From assembly GCA_020081605.1 (NCBI GenBank), contig JAHREC010000062.1:4769758-4833757 (forward strand): a stretch of DNA of 64,000 nt, written 5' to 3'. The notes under the pieces are model-generated. The model was not told the origin of the DNA and did not search any database. It saw only the letters and a program-made list of their open reading frames with translations. A program made the position numbers and the translations under genes. Position 1 is the first letter of the stretch. The number at the start of each line of letters is the position of its first letter. Below, one piece after another: positions 11,092 to 22,972 of the stretch. The DNA is from Albifimbria verrucaria (lineage: Eukaryota > Ascomycota > Sordariomycetes > Hypocreales > Stachybotryaceae).

Positions 11092-12910
11092 TTATCGATG
11101 GATTGGTGTAACAGATGGCGCTAATCTGATGTATGTGGGCTCCGATCTATCGATGCCGAACATAACAGTAGACGCATGAGACTCTCGCAGCTTGATATTG
11201 TCCCACGCGAAATTGCCGTCCAACTCACGCTCCCACCACGACCCGCGTACTGCATGTGCGATTGATAAGAACCCAGCTGGGAGATACGGCAGCCTGCGAA
11301 TTTGGTTCCGGACAATATCGAGGACGCAGACTGCGACAGAAAGAGCCAGCATCAGCATAAAGGCAATCAAAACGCTAGTTCTAACAATGTAGACTTGCTC
11401 CGTGACACGAGATAGTGTTGGGACTTCAGACGTGCCAAAATACCCAGCTGTACTAATAGAGACAATGGCATGGGCCATGTTACCGAAGAAATGGCCAAAA
11501 TCCTCGAGGTAGGAATTGAGTATAGTTGGTCCAGCGTGTTATCAACGATGGCAAGTTGTTTGTTGAAGATGTACCATGGGATGGCAGTCATATATGCGCT
11601 CAATGCGTCTAATGCTGCGGTATCAAGCTGTGATGTATTTGATCGGGGTGAAGGTAAACAGGATGCCATGATTGTCCCATTAAACGTGCATGACCCTACC
11701 ACCCAATCCAAAGAAGGGGTACATTTAGTCCGGGATATCCAGTGTCCATCATCAACCCGAACCAGACTTTCGTCAGGAACTTTATCTGCGAGTGTAGTAT
11801 CATTGATCGTTGTGACGGAAGTAGTGGCTGAAACGAAGAATGTTGTTCCGCCGGCAGGTATTCTACCCGATTCTCCGTCCATGGAAGCGTGCCAAAGCTT
11901 AGTCCGTTGTGAGCCTTGAGATATAATCTTAATGCTCTCGACATATCCGCTGGGCATAGTAAAGTCGAATATTGTACTACCATTTTGTTGGTATGAGAGG
12001 TAGGATACCTCTGTCGCCGCTCTGCAGTTGGCATTCCAGCGGAAGAAGACCAAACCATCGTACGTCGTGTTGTGCTCAAAAGTTATGTTGTGCGTAGGAA
12101 CTGGTCCTAATATCCCAGAATCGACGTTAACCAATGCGCTCTGGCTTACGAGATTTCCCACAAACGTATAAACAAGCTGATTGAGGAAGGCATCATCGTC
12201 TCCAAAAGAGGGACTGAAAGATTCCTTTTCTTTCCCCCATAGCACTGGAAAGAGGCGTGAAATTCCTTGTATAGCATCGGCTCTCGATATCGGCAATCCA
12301 ACCACCCCGGTGCCGGACTTCAGAGGGGTATAAGGACCTACGGTAAGAATAAGTGTTCCAACCGGCACGAGCAAGGTTCTCGTGAAGATCAAAACGGCGT
12401 GCATTAGGCCGTACCACCAAGAGTATTTGACTACCGTTCGCAACGTCCAGAGGCTGAAGTTATCGTTGATATCGTCCAAGTCTGCAACCTTGATCGGCCT
12501 TTGGGTTGCAAGGGCGAATAAGTGAAGGCCTCGAAACTCATGCACGATCAATTGTACCAGTACGCCAGCAGGAGCAAGAAATGCTGAGAGAACTATGCCA
12601 GAATAGAGTTGATCCACAGGTATGTTCTCGCTTGTTCGAAAGATGCGCCGCTGGGAGGAATCGTCGTCAAGAAGAACGCCTGTATATGACCAAGCTACTG
12701 AGAATATGGCAACCGCGAGGTACGCGCTCAGAATTATTATGTACCACTTCAGCCAATTGTCGATTCGATAAAGCTTTCTAGTCGAATCGCTGGTAAGTTG
12801 TTGTTGGGGAGAGGCGAGCTGGGGTTGAGGTGAGCTCTCTGGTTGTGGTTGATGGGACTATCTATTTTGTCCTCTTCCTCAAAATATTCGTAGGTCATAG
12901 AGGGCTTCAT
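11092..12910 (-). CDS. Fungal multi-pass membrane protein of unknown function
   Basis: From Met at 12910 the protein begins with a Pro/Gln-rich cytoplasmic tail. Hydrophobic segments follow: WYIIILSAYLAVAIFSVAW, then one around GIVLSAFLAPAGVLVQLIV, then one around HAVLIFTRTLLVPVGTLILT. A long, probably extracellular middle part (about 220 residues) carries several N-x-S/T sites. A final segment spans SVLIAFMLMLALSVAVCVL. The layout resembles uncharacterised fungal proteins with an FALATQRPI..DLD segment. Two frame slips, near 12855 (CCC) and near 11515, each need one extra base. No enzymatic motif is seen. A receptor or anchoring role cannot be argued from sequence. Confidence 0.75.
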
Positions 12911-14102
12911 TATGACTGGCTAGTGATTGCGGATTTCGAACTCCTTGAGAGTAAGGCTTGGATGATCACGAGCACATTCATCTCTTGAATGGCAGGTTCG
13001 ATTCCTGTGGGAGGGCTAGGCCATGTGGAACACAACGTAACTTTCAGAAAGGCATGGCGTAAATTGTAGTGTTAACCTCATGTTAGGTAAGTTTCCTGCT
13101 AATGAGGTGGGATTCACATTATTTTGTAGCAGTGGGAGAGAACAAGGACCTTGAATTTAGCGTAGGGGAGTTGCAGGCATGTACTAAATGGCCAAAAATA
13201 ACCCACAAATCAGCATTCCTTTTGCTGAGTAACCCTTGATCGTTTGTATTACCACAAACACAAATCTGACGCCTGACCCCTGGGTATCAGCTTCAAGCCA
13301 TACTGCATATTCATGGACTGCGGTATAATAAAGTGCTCAATATGTAACGGAGAATGTGTGCGCGGGCCAGATATTAAACATCTTTCCGATGAGATTTCGG
13401 AAGTGGCGGGTTGTGTCTGTAAGCAATGGGAAGTTCCAAATGTGGGCCGTCGGGAATTATGAAAAAGTCCGTTGGAGAAATCGTTTCAGGGCCAACTCCG
13501 ATCCTAGGAAAATACCACACAAGTTAGGAAAACAAGAGGGGAAATTATAATGTCCGTAAGTCCTGGTAAGGCTGAAGCAATATAAATGGAAGGCCTTCCA
13601 ATAGGATTGTCTCATGTATGATTAGGTTTGTATTATTTGTGATGGTAGCAGGCATAAAACGAGTTTGGTTGAGTAGTAAACATACTCAAGATAAATAACG
13701 ATTACGAGTCTACAATCAGCAGTTATAAATTGATGAGAAATATATAAAACAAATTCTAAGATGCTATAAACAAGTCACGGCATTGTTTCATAGTGGTCTA
13801 TTTTTCTCCAACGCCTTAGGACCCGACCTGGCCACTGAGGGAGATAGACGGCAGAGAGGTGTCTAGGGATGGCGGTAGGACTAGGCAAACTTGAGTTAAG
13901 GGTTAGCACATTCATTAGGTATGTGTTGAGAGAACGCGCAGCGAGGATGGGGGTGACTAAGCTTTTGTGAAACTGAGGATCAGAGATGCAGCGAGAGTAG
14001 CAGATAGAGAGCTATTAGAATTCAGTCCTTGACCGATATGCTAATAAAAGAAGAGGCCGAGTGTAAGTGCTGTCGGTATTTTTCTATATGCATACACCAG
14101 AT
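12911..14102. other. Intergenic, with one tRNA-like patch
   Basis: About 1.2 kb without a gene. Around 12970-13020 a perfect B-box-like GGTTCGATTCC in a GCAGG/CCTGT stem lies just 3' of a CATTC/GAATG stem with a 7-nt loop. No matching acceptor stem is found. Nothing else recognised. Confidence 0.4.
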
Positions 14103-15417
14103 CTAAGCCTTTGTTCCAGGTCGGTCATAGTCCAGCTCGCGTACACGCTGCCATACTTCTCTCACAGTTCGTTCTTGGCCTTGACGTCCTGTTTCACTGC
14201 TTCCAGAGCCAGCAGGCCTACATTGAAGTCAGCTCAATGTTGAACGCTTGACGGAAACCTGAGGTGACATACCGTATAGCTAGGTAGAGTCGTCCGCCCA
14301 GGTGTGCTTTGGGAATGGGGGCGCTTTCGATATTCTTGGGGGATTCGCCGTGGTTACTAGACCACCAGCCTCTTCTAGAAGGGCAAAGCCAGCGGCAACG
14401 TCCCTGTACTACTAGTTAACCCGAGATATGAGATTTTGTACGTCGCGAAACGTACCATTCCCAGCAGCCGCCCTCCCACCAAACGTCTATAGATCCCATG
14501 GCAGTATAGGCAAGATCCATGGTAGCGCTGATCTCAAAGCAATTAGCCCTTCGGAAAAAAAAAAAAAAGAAGAAGAAGACAATCAGGCAATATTAGGATG
14601 GTTTACCTCCCAAGACTTCGCACACCGTGAACCATACCGCCGCGACCACCCTTCCCAGTCCGTTCCAAAGCCATAGTTGAGAAAGACTCGACCTTGCGCA
14701 GCATGTTTCCGTCAGGGTGTCACGGCGATCTTTTCCCCACTCACATGAGAATATACAACCGCTGGGCGCGGCGGCTGGCATCGGCGGAATGGGGTTGCGA
14801 ATCAAAGGAAGCTGCTGTGTCTCATTCAACCAGGCGCCCCGACCCTTGCACGAAGTAAACAATTGATTCACGAAAGGTGCATTGATAACCCCAATGACAG
14901 GTGTCCCGTTAATGGCAAATGCAATAGAGACACAGAACATGGGGAAAAGGTGAGTGAAGTTGACGGTGCCATCAAGCGGATCAACAATCCACGTGGGACG
15001 AGTATCAACTAGGTAAGTGCGGGAGGTGCCTGAGCTGTAGGTTTCCTCGCCGATAAACCTGCCTCGAGCTGTAAATATGGACAAGACAAGTAGCACATAA
15101 AAGTAGCACACGTACGCATGGTCAGGAAACCGTTGGGTAATTGCATTTTGGATAAATGCTTCAACCTCTGCCCAAAGCTGTTAGATTGAGATTGAGCGGT
15201 CATTGGGGACACAGGAGGAAATACCATTGTCCGTCTTGGTCACAATGTCGACTGAGTTCTCCTTCTGCACATACTGGACCTCTGCAGGCGAACTAACGGA
15301 AGGGTTGCCAACAATGCGCTGTTGTACCGCCTGCATAAGGAGGCTTCCTGCATCCTTGCCCAGCTGCACGGCAAAGGCATATACCTCTCCAAGCTCTTGT
15401 TCCGAAATATCTGCCAT
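14103..15417 (-). CDS. Inositol monophosphatase-family protein (qutG / qa-x type)
   Basis: Mg2+-dependent phosphatase superfamily; in fungi this subgroup includes QutG and Qa-x of the quinate gene clusters. Visible motifs are KENSVDIVTKTDN and EVEAFIQ across an intron, FIGEETY (metal-binding Glu), WIVDPLDGTVNF (metal-binding DPLDGT), GGMVHGVRSLG, and the C-terminal MDLAYTAMGSIDVWWEGGCW followed by WDVAAG. At least five introns are needed. One contains an A14 tract on the plus strand near 14558. Frame slips at C runs near 14710 and 14347 each need one extra C. The last exon ends at the TAG at 14103-14105. The start was chosen at MADISEQELGEV; an in-frame Met at 15465 would add 16 residues. No other quinate genes are seen in the window. 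Confidence 0.88.
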
Positions 15418-15894
15418 TTTCTTGCGCATGAGTTTGGAATCAATCTGAGCCTGAGCCGAGGACAAAGCACCCCACTACATCCCTCACCCTCACCTGGTAA
15501 ATGTATATCCGGGGTGGTGAGTGGAGTCTCGAATTATTATGGGGTATTCGGAAGCTCCATTGAAGAAATGATCGGCCATAATTCCAGGGATTGGTTCAAG
15601 ACATGAAGGCACGCGACTAACGCGCGGCAAATAAGTGTTTCAATTTGCGACCGTACAAGGGCACCCCAACACCATGCTTCTGTGTCTCGAGCCATGACAA
15701 TGGCAACGGTAAAAACCATGACTAGTGTTTGTCCCTTCCCTTCCAGCATCAACAGTTGTTCATCCAACGGCAGTAGAGTGCGAAACGAAATTCCTAGCTG
15801 TTTATTAGTCGTAGGTATCACAGCTGTGGTATGTAGATACGTACCAACATAAGAGTGTTCCGCCTTGCTTAATACCCAAAACTCCCTACTGAAT

Positions 15895-16287
15895 CTAGCG
15901 CGGTACGCAAGCAGGGGCACCATCTACAATCTTGCATGTGTTACCAGCAAGGAAGCAGTCGGCAATTGCAATTGTCTCGTCATAACGACAGAAATGAATG
16001 GAATCAAGACCGCAGACTTTATAGAAAGGTAGGTTCTGCGTGCAAGGACCTCAGGGCACACAAGCTGGAGTTCCATCAACCACCTTGCATGTGTTCTCGG
16101 CGAGGAAGCAGTCAGCAATAGCAACCGCTTGATTGTACTCGCAGAAAATAATCGAATTACCATCGCACACCGAGTATGACTGTATTGTAGGCTGGTTGCA
16201 AGGCTCAGTTGCTCGAGTATCGGCAGAAATGGCCGTGCTGGTAACCGTCCAAGCAGTGACAAGAATGATAACTAGGCTCGGAATCAT
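15895..16287 (-). CDS. Secreted cysteine-rich protein, two tandem repeats split by an in-frame TGA
   Basis: The N-terminus MIPSLVIILVTAWTVTSTAISA is a signal peptide. Repeat 1 runs from PCNQ to DGTPACVP, about 50 aa with six Cys. A TGA follows at about 16051, and the same frame continues with repeat 2 from PCTQ to DGAPACVPR, ending at TAG 15895-15897. The repeats share IADCFLA, NTCK and VDG.PACVP blocks and Cys spacing, so the second copy is clearly homologous. Because the frame is kept on both sides, a single missing base cannot explain the TGA. It is either a true stop that truncates the protein to 78 aa, a removed intron, or readthrough. A small effector-like or adhesion-type role is possible but unproven. 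Confidence 0.7.
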
Positions 16288-17709
16288 TGTGAGAGTGAGA
16301 GAGTTATTAACTATATGATTTCTTGGAAACTAAAATCCCTTGTCAATCAATACCGAGTCATAGCATAGTGAGCAGCATTAAATAGAGATTTTGTTAGTCC
16401 TTGGCACACCTGTCTATACATTCCGCTTCTGGACAGATGCATAGAACTCGTTCCCTTCTGGTGCTATGCAACGTATAACAATCTGCAGTCTTTTTCAAGC
16501 ACATGGATCTCATACTGTGGTGCATATGTCGGCCAAACAAAATGCCCCACGTGGTGTATTGAGACTTTTCTTGCGTTGAGAACTGAGTAGGATATCAAAC
16601 AACTTCTATTACAATGAATTGATTGAGTGTATACACCAGTAATGTATTCTATGGCTGAAACACCATGGATCAAATCTATCCGAACTGGGGTATCATGGGA
16701 TATCATGCAGATACGAGGTTCAGCCCGGGCAAATATTCAGCCGAGTGAGCACCAAAAGCTGCATTACTCCAAAACAGACAACGCCAGATGCCCAGTTAGT
16801 CATTGCCACAAGATCCCTTCACCGCGACAAAACGTCGAATCCAAATGTGGCTTCTATGCTCGACCCTGGCCGTACCCATGCACGACTGTACAATACGAGC
16901 GCCCCTCACTCCTCAAGTTTCTTGGCTCAGAATCTTTTGCTGGGCCTTGTCGTTCTGGTTCCAACATTCATGACCCTTGCATTCGGCATAGATATGATTG
17001 AACCATCAGCTTTGTGGCTTATAATTTGAACCAAATTAGCTGGATTCTGCCTTTCATTGGGGATAAATCCAGTTATTCACCCGCAGTCTCACCGCTAATC
17101 AAGCGATGAATCATAAAGTAACAGACAAAAAATGCCATGTCGTCCGAAAATAAAAAGAACGTGCGCCCTCCCGTCAGGTCGAAAGCTGCTTGTTACTGGC
17201 AGGCTTGGCAAAACTGCGGCAGCACTCGCCTTTCACTAGCTATAGACACACTTTAGGTATGACTGATACAGCAAACCCGGATATTGGCATGGGTTATGCA
17301 CGTTAAGTTCAAGGTGGTTGTAAGTCTAATTCTAAGTCACAAGCAAGATGGACATATCTGACATTATTTTCGAAGTAGAGCCCTCATATACCAGCTTGGA
17401 AGTCCACTGTTCGTCAAGTCTCAGACTTCAACCAATTAAAGTACCTGACTTGTGATTGATAATTGTAATTGAGTACTTACAGATTCTGAACCAGTCTATA
17501 GTACTTATCTCATGATAGCACGGCATAACACCCTGAGAAGCCAGCTTCTAAAGAGAAAAGTTTGATTCTTCGCTATAAACTTGCTCGGGAATCAAGGGCA
17601 TAAATCCGGATCGAACAATACTAAGCAAACAGGCCCCATAAGTAATCCATATATCTTCTATCAATATCGTCCAAGCTTTCTCCTTCCTTTCCTTCCTTCA
17701 TCCGTGTTT
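16288..17709. other. Intergenic, no gene recognised
   Basis: About 1.4 kb. A 124-codon and a 94-codon frame overlap in different phases between 16627 and 17029, but neither has recognisable domains. I see nothing I can name. Confidence 0.4.
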
Positions 17710-18608
17710 TCAAAAGCTCGCCCCAGTGTTACCTGATTCAAAATATCGCAATTTTGTTTGACCATCAGTAGCAGCTTCATAAACCTTGTTCGCTGGTTCT
17801 TCAACGTCTATGGTTCGAGCGGAAAGCTCTGCATAGACGCTGAATGCTTTTTGAGCATATGCACCATACTTCTTTGCCATATCTCTAACCTTGTCGCTTT
17901 GATTTTCCGGTTCCGTTTGCCAGCTAGCAACAACATTAGATGAGTTGGAGCTGTTCAGGAAGTTGGTGGAATTGACGGCGCCATGAATTGGGATTAGTTT
18001 GACAATCACTGGGGATTGAGGTGTGAGAGTTCGAATGAAAGACTTTCGGCAAAGAGTTCCAAGGCTGCCTTGCTGGCCGAATAAGCAGTTGACAGTGGCA
18101 AACCGAAGTGAGCGGCCCCTGAGCTGATGTAAATGATTACTGGGGTGACTGGGCACTGCCGGTACTATGGAAGTGCGGCAGGAAGAGCTTTGTTAGCTCG
18201 ATTGGGCCTGTAGGATGTTAGTATCAAGCATATACCACAGCCAGGACGCGAGAAGATTATCTGGCACTGACCAAAGACGTTAACGTCGAATTGACGGCGG
18301 TAGTCTTCCATCTCGAGACTCTCCAAAGGACCAAACTGGCCATAGCCTGCGTTGTTGACAAGCACATCCACCTTTCCGAATTTGTTGATAGCCGCATCAA
18401 GCGCTTGCTGGTATGTGCTTGGCTTCGTCATATCCAGAACGACAATCAGAATATTATCCTTGTGTGAATGGGCAAATTCCTGGAGATGGGTTGCTGATGC
18501 TGGATCTCTGGCAGTGGCAACCACATTCCAGCCTTCGCGAGCAAATACTTTCACAGTAGCGAGGCCGACGCCTGAATTAGCACCAGTAATAAAAACAGTA
18601 CGAGCCAT
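17710..18608 (-). CDS. Short-chain dehydrogenase/reductase
   Basis: Classical SDR, NAD(P)-dependent oxidoreductase. The N-terminal Rossmann motif TGANSGVG (TGxxxGxG) is near residue 8. VLVNNAGYG (NNAG) lies near residue 85. After a 60-odd-nt intron the frame resumes with PIELTKLFLPHF, ISSGAAHFG (active-site Ser region) and the catalytic YSASK (Tyr-x-x-x-Lys). Start at MARTVFITGANSG. Two slips at CCCC runs, near 18140 and near 18010, each need one extra C. The C-terminus extends into a region found in one-domain fungal SDRs of about 290 aa. The substrate cannot be inferred. Confidence 0.87.
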
Positions 18609-19053
18609 GGTGATTTCTGGGTTTTCTCGTGACAATGGTAGAATCAAATTGTTGACAACGAAAGACAAAGGCACATTCGACAATGGAGAAAGCGCAGCAT
18701 TAAAATAAGGTGGCTTGATGAAAGCTTGCCCCGGGGACTTTAGAAAGCGTCATAACCATCCCCAAAATCAGTTCAGCCATTTAACGTCAGCCATCTGCGA
18801 AACCGTAGTTAGAACTGTAGATTGGGCTTAGAGAGCCAGTCACAAGTTTTGGCATTCTGTCAGCCATTGGCGCGAAAATTACTTAATATAGTGGAATTAC
18901 CCATTTGAGATGTATTGTTCAAGTGGGTACAGGTTTTGGCTGACTTCAGCCACGCGCAGAACCGTAGTGCGGCCCTGGCTTCAACCAGGCTTCTCCAATC
19001 TTTGATCCATATCATTTCGCAGCACTGAAGGGAAAACAGGCAACGCTCTCGAA

Positions 19054-20442
19054 ATGGACCTTAGCAGAGACGATTCGGAAAGAAGCCAGCCGCACGCTAC
19101 GCATTCTACATTGGCGGGGCAGCAGGCAGGGAAGTCTGGACCTACCCGGAGAGATCCGGAGAAGCGACGTTTACAGAATCTCCGGGCACAGAAGAAGTAC
19201 AGTGAGAGAGATGGGTCACTGAGTGTGTTGAGAAATTTGCGCTGAGATTCTTAGGGGAGAAGAAGCGGCAACGGATTGCAGAGCTCGAAGCATTGGCTGG
19301 GTTAATACGGCAGCCCCCAACACCGAACAGTCCACACAAGATGGTCAAGCTGTGCTGACGCAAGCTTCGGGTAGTGAATGTCAAGACCTTGGCAGAATAC
19401 TACCCCGGGATCTTCTCATGGTGCCTGAGTATCCATCTAACACATACACAGCTATCCCATGCCAACCAAGCTTTGGTGAGCAGCAAAAGCCTCACTATGG
19501 CGTGGTCGGTGATGCATTGTGGACGCCAACAGCCCTAAGACATATTTCAGGTCTTTCGATTTCCCATGGCACAGATTGTGCATCCGACACACCGCCTTAT
19601 CTTAATTGCGGCTGCAATATTCCACATATTCAGCTGATCATGCCAGCATACTTGATAAACAGATGCAGGATCCCGACATACAACAGGTTTGCTGATCCCT
19701 ACAGGAACTCTCTCCGCTTCGATAGAGAGTGTATCGGTAGCGCCCTTCTCCAAAACTGCATTTCTATTGGCATCACTACAGATATGTGGTGTGCGTACGA
19801 TAGCGTTTCTCCTTTTTTAGATCCTCATCGTCACTATCGTTTTCGTCTCCACTATCGTCGACCACAGGACAAGCCGATAGCAGTAGCCTTGTACGCTCGG
19901 TGCAAGGCATCTTCCGGACACTAAAGCGCGATATGCAGCCGTGTCCTGAACAAATACTCATTACTCATCACCCATACATCGATATATTCCCGATCCCTAC
20001 ACTCCGAGCGAAGCTAATTCTGAACATGGGTTTATACGATGAAAGAGAATTCTTCTATGATACTCTAGATGGGCTCATATGCTGGAGTAGTTCCAGTATG
20101 AGTAGAAATAATGGGGTGTGGAACGGATCAGGCACGCCGTGGGAAGCTAGAAATTGGGAAGCGAAAGAGTGGTTCATTCAGAAGTGGATGTTCCTGCTAG
20201 GTGGTGAGGATGAGGAGCTTGTCCGCCAATCAAGATGGTGGAGGTCGATGAGAGGGAGGAAGAATAGCTCTGATGTAAATACACATAGCTCAACTCTGCG
20301 CATTCTACACTTCATCATGTTTTGGCTAATTCCAATTTACATTGAGCTTCTAAGACTTACCAACTCGGGAAGCATTCTATCTGTTCAGAGGTTTCTGTTG
20401 AGTGTATGCCACTTTGCCTCCATGGAGACTTGCGACAATTAA
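19054..20442 (+). CDS. bZIP transcription factor with DUF3425
   Basis: A basic region RRDPEKRRLQNLRAQKKY is followed, after an intron at about 19201-19251, by REKKRQRIAELEALA, forming a short bZIP. The middle of the protein has a CGCNIPHIQL patch. The C-terminal part matches DUF3425 (PF11905): QILITHHPYIDIFPIPTLR, PWEARNWEAKEWFIQKW and RQSRWWRSMRG. This architecture occurs in fungal regulators sometimes linked to secondary-metabolite clusters. Frame slips near 19302 (GGG) and near 19815 (CCT6) each need one extra base. The last 50 codons after RWWRSMRG look unconserved and the true stop may be earlier. It lies upstream of the MFS transporter on the same strand. Confidence 0.82.
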
Positions 20443-20978
20443 TATGTCCCCATGTTGAGCACACAGATGTATGCCTGCCGAGGTGTAATGACATATGTTC
20501 GGCAAAAATGACACAGTTGACCGAGAATCAAATCTCTCATTAGTGATGTTATGCTCCACTTAAAGTGGCCCGAAATTGTGGGTTCCGGCACTGAAGTTAG
20601 GGGAATATTCGAGCCTGATATTGAACTCTTTGCTCTAATGTTAACAAACGCGATACGTACTTGATTGCTTCTTCATTCTTTTTCTAAAAAGTAAATAAAA
20701 CACTTTTCTTGGCAACAGTTAGACAAAGCATGATGTTTATTTAGATGGAATTCGAACATTGGAAGAAGATGCGATGGCCTCCATCAACTGGTTGAAAATT
20801 AAAATGGGTCAGAGTAATGCTTGGAAACACGGGCGGCGAAATGTTCATCTTCGCCGAGAGATGCAAATGACGAAGCACTACATAAGGAATATACGTTCAC
20901 TCAGTCCCAGAAATGGGAATGTTGCTTCCAAGCATTTTTCTATGATTTAAGGTTAATAATTCGTTCCGATATTTATTC
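20443..20978. other. Intergenic before the MFS gene
   Basis: About 0.5 kb with no supported gene; probable promoter of the transporter starting at 20979. Confidence 0.45.
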
Positions 20979-22859
20979 ATGGCACTACAAAATGAATCTG
21001 CAATCGAGTCATTCCGGGACGGGGAGAAACCTCACCACAATCAAGAGAAGCATCAACTCGAAGAAAGTTTACCCACCCTTAATGACATCGAGACAAACCT
21101 CAAGAGTCCCATACCGCTACGCTGCTCTAGCGTCACTCGTCAGTCAAAGTCTGAAGATGCCCGAGACCTAGAGGCTGGATTGAGCTCCGGTACCAATGGA
21201 GCTACTGGTGAAGAACTACAACGAGTACCAACAACACCCTCACCATACTATTCACTTCCACAGTGGCGCAAGAATCTTATTGTGTTCGCTGCTTCCATCA
21301 CGACATTATGTGTTAGCTTTGCGTCTACTAGTCTGTTCCCGCTTACAGCCGAAATATCTGAAACTTTACATACATCCCAAGGTGTCATCACCGCCATCAA
21401 CGCTATTCTGATTTTAGTCATGGGGTTATCAGGTTTTCTGTGGGGTCCCATAGGTCGTATTGTAGGAAGAAAGCCGGCTTGGCTTGCGGCGTCCAGTATC
21501 TTCGCTTTGACTACCATCGGAGCGGCGCTAGCACCACAAGCCAGTGGAACTGGGAGGAATCGACTGGATGTTTTTATTGCCATGCGTGTATTATCGGGAC
21601 TGGAAGGTACTACCTTTCATGTCATGGGTCAGATGTACATTGCCGAGACTTTTGTACCTGTAGGTATAACCCCTGGGTTTGTTCTTTTGGATTGGCTTTT
21701 AACAAGTTGTTCAGACACAAAGGGAACTGCAGCCGGTTTCTTTTTATTGGTTCAGTTTTTGGACCAGCTTTCGGTAAGTTAAGCTATCAGGATTCCGTTT
21801 TTGGTATCAAACGACTTATTCACTTCTAGGCCCCTGTGTCTCGGGTGTAATGATTACATATCTCCATTGGACATCCATTCTCTGGCTTCAAGCTGGCATG
21901 ATGGGCGCCTCTATCATCGTCTCCTTTTTGTCCTCCCAAATGCGCCTGTTGCTCCACCCAAAGCCCCAGGGACTAGTAATAGTCGCTACTTGAGATTCAA
22001 GTCCATTCTTGCGGAGTTTGATCCATCTCCAGTATTCCAGGTTATGATATATCCTAATGTCACCCTCACCGTAAGTTTCTGGCTCAGTTCTCTCCCAAAT
22101 GGTCCTATGAGTCATTTCATTTTTGAATGTGGTTAACTAATGCATCATCCCAGCATCTTGCTTGTGGGTTGATAGCTTGGACACAATACACTCTTCTTGC
22201 TACTCCACGACATCTCCTCAACCCTAGGTTCCATCTCACAACCCCGCTTGTATCAGGTCTTTTCTATATCGCACCAGGAATGGGCCTGATCATTGGCACT
22301 ATCTTGGGTGGTCGATTCTCCGATATGACAGTCAGAAAATGGATTGCAATTCGTGGAGGCTTGCGGATGCCACAGGACCGGCTCAATAGTGGAATGGTTG
22401 CATTCTTTTTGATAATTCCCGCGACGTCGTTGATATATGGCTGGGGACTTCAGTATGAGGTTGGAGGTCTTGCGTTGCCGATCATCACAGCATTTTTCTG
22501 TGGCGTTGGACTCATGCTTGCATTTACGTCTTTGAACACATACTGCGCCGAAGTTCTACCAAAGAACCGCAGAGAAGTCATGGCAGGCAAATACCTGGTC
22601 CAGTATTCATTCGCTGCTACAGGAAGTGGTGTCATAGTGTCAATTGTAGATGCTATTGGCGTTGGACCCGCCCAAACCATCGGTTAGTAACCCAAACAAT
22701 ACACTGCGGTGCAGAACGATCAAACTAACTACATGACCAGGAGCAGGGTTAGCGATTCTGGCTGGTGTCTTAACTCTACTCACAGCGAAGTATGGGTTGA
22801 AGATGCAACGCTGCGTCGAGAAGCGACTGAGTCATTCTTGCGACAAAGAGCAATCATAG
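20979..22859 (+). CDS. MFS transporter, DHA1-type exporter
   Basis: Twelve-helix major facilitator, probably a drug or metabolite exporter in the plasma membrane. A hydrophilic N-terminus of about 85 aa precedes the first helix (NLIVFAASITTLCVSFAS). The loop 2-3 signature appears as GPIGRIVGRKP, and helix 5 as GFFLIGSVFGPAFGP. The second half has FHLTTPLVSGLFYIAPGMG, LGGRFSDMTVRKW and SLNTYCAEV. Introns fit about 21662-21714, 21775-21830, 22071-22150 and 22684-22739. Two slips in T runs, near 21750 and near 21932, each need one extra T. The gene converges with the Zn2Cys6 factor 22973-25455, leaving 113 bp. Confidence 0.88.
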
Positions 22860-22972
22860 ATACAGTAGTAGACGTAGATATTTTTGAGGACTGGTAAAAT
22901 TAGGTAGACTTGGCATGGATAGACTACTATAGAACGGAAATATAGAAGGGAGACTTTATAGCCAAAAAGTCA

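Noticed and set aside
11470..11919. 149-codon plus-strand frame
   Set aside because: Antisense to the membrane-protein gene, whose hydrophobic segments and family-like layout are on the minus strand.
12970..13020. Possible tRNA with B-box GGTTCGATTCC and a 5-bp stem-loop
   Set aside because: No acceptor stem pairs, position 37 is not a purine, and the D-arm is not convincing. At most a degenerate tRNA-like relic.
15895..16287. TGA in the Cys-rich gene as selenocysteine
   Set aside because: Ascomycete fungi are not known to use selenocysteine, no SECIS-like element was noticed, and the repeat alignment does not require a residue there.
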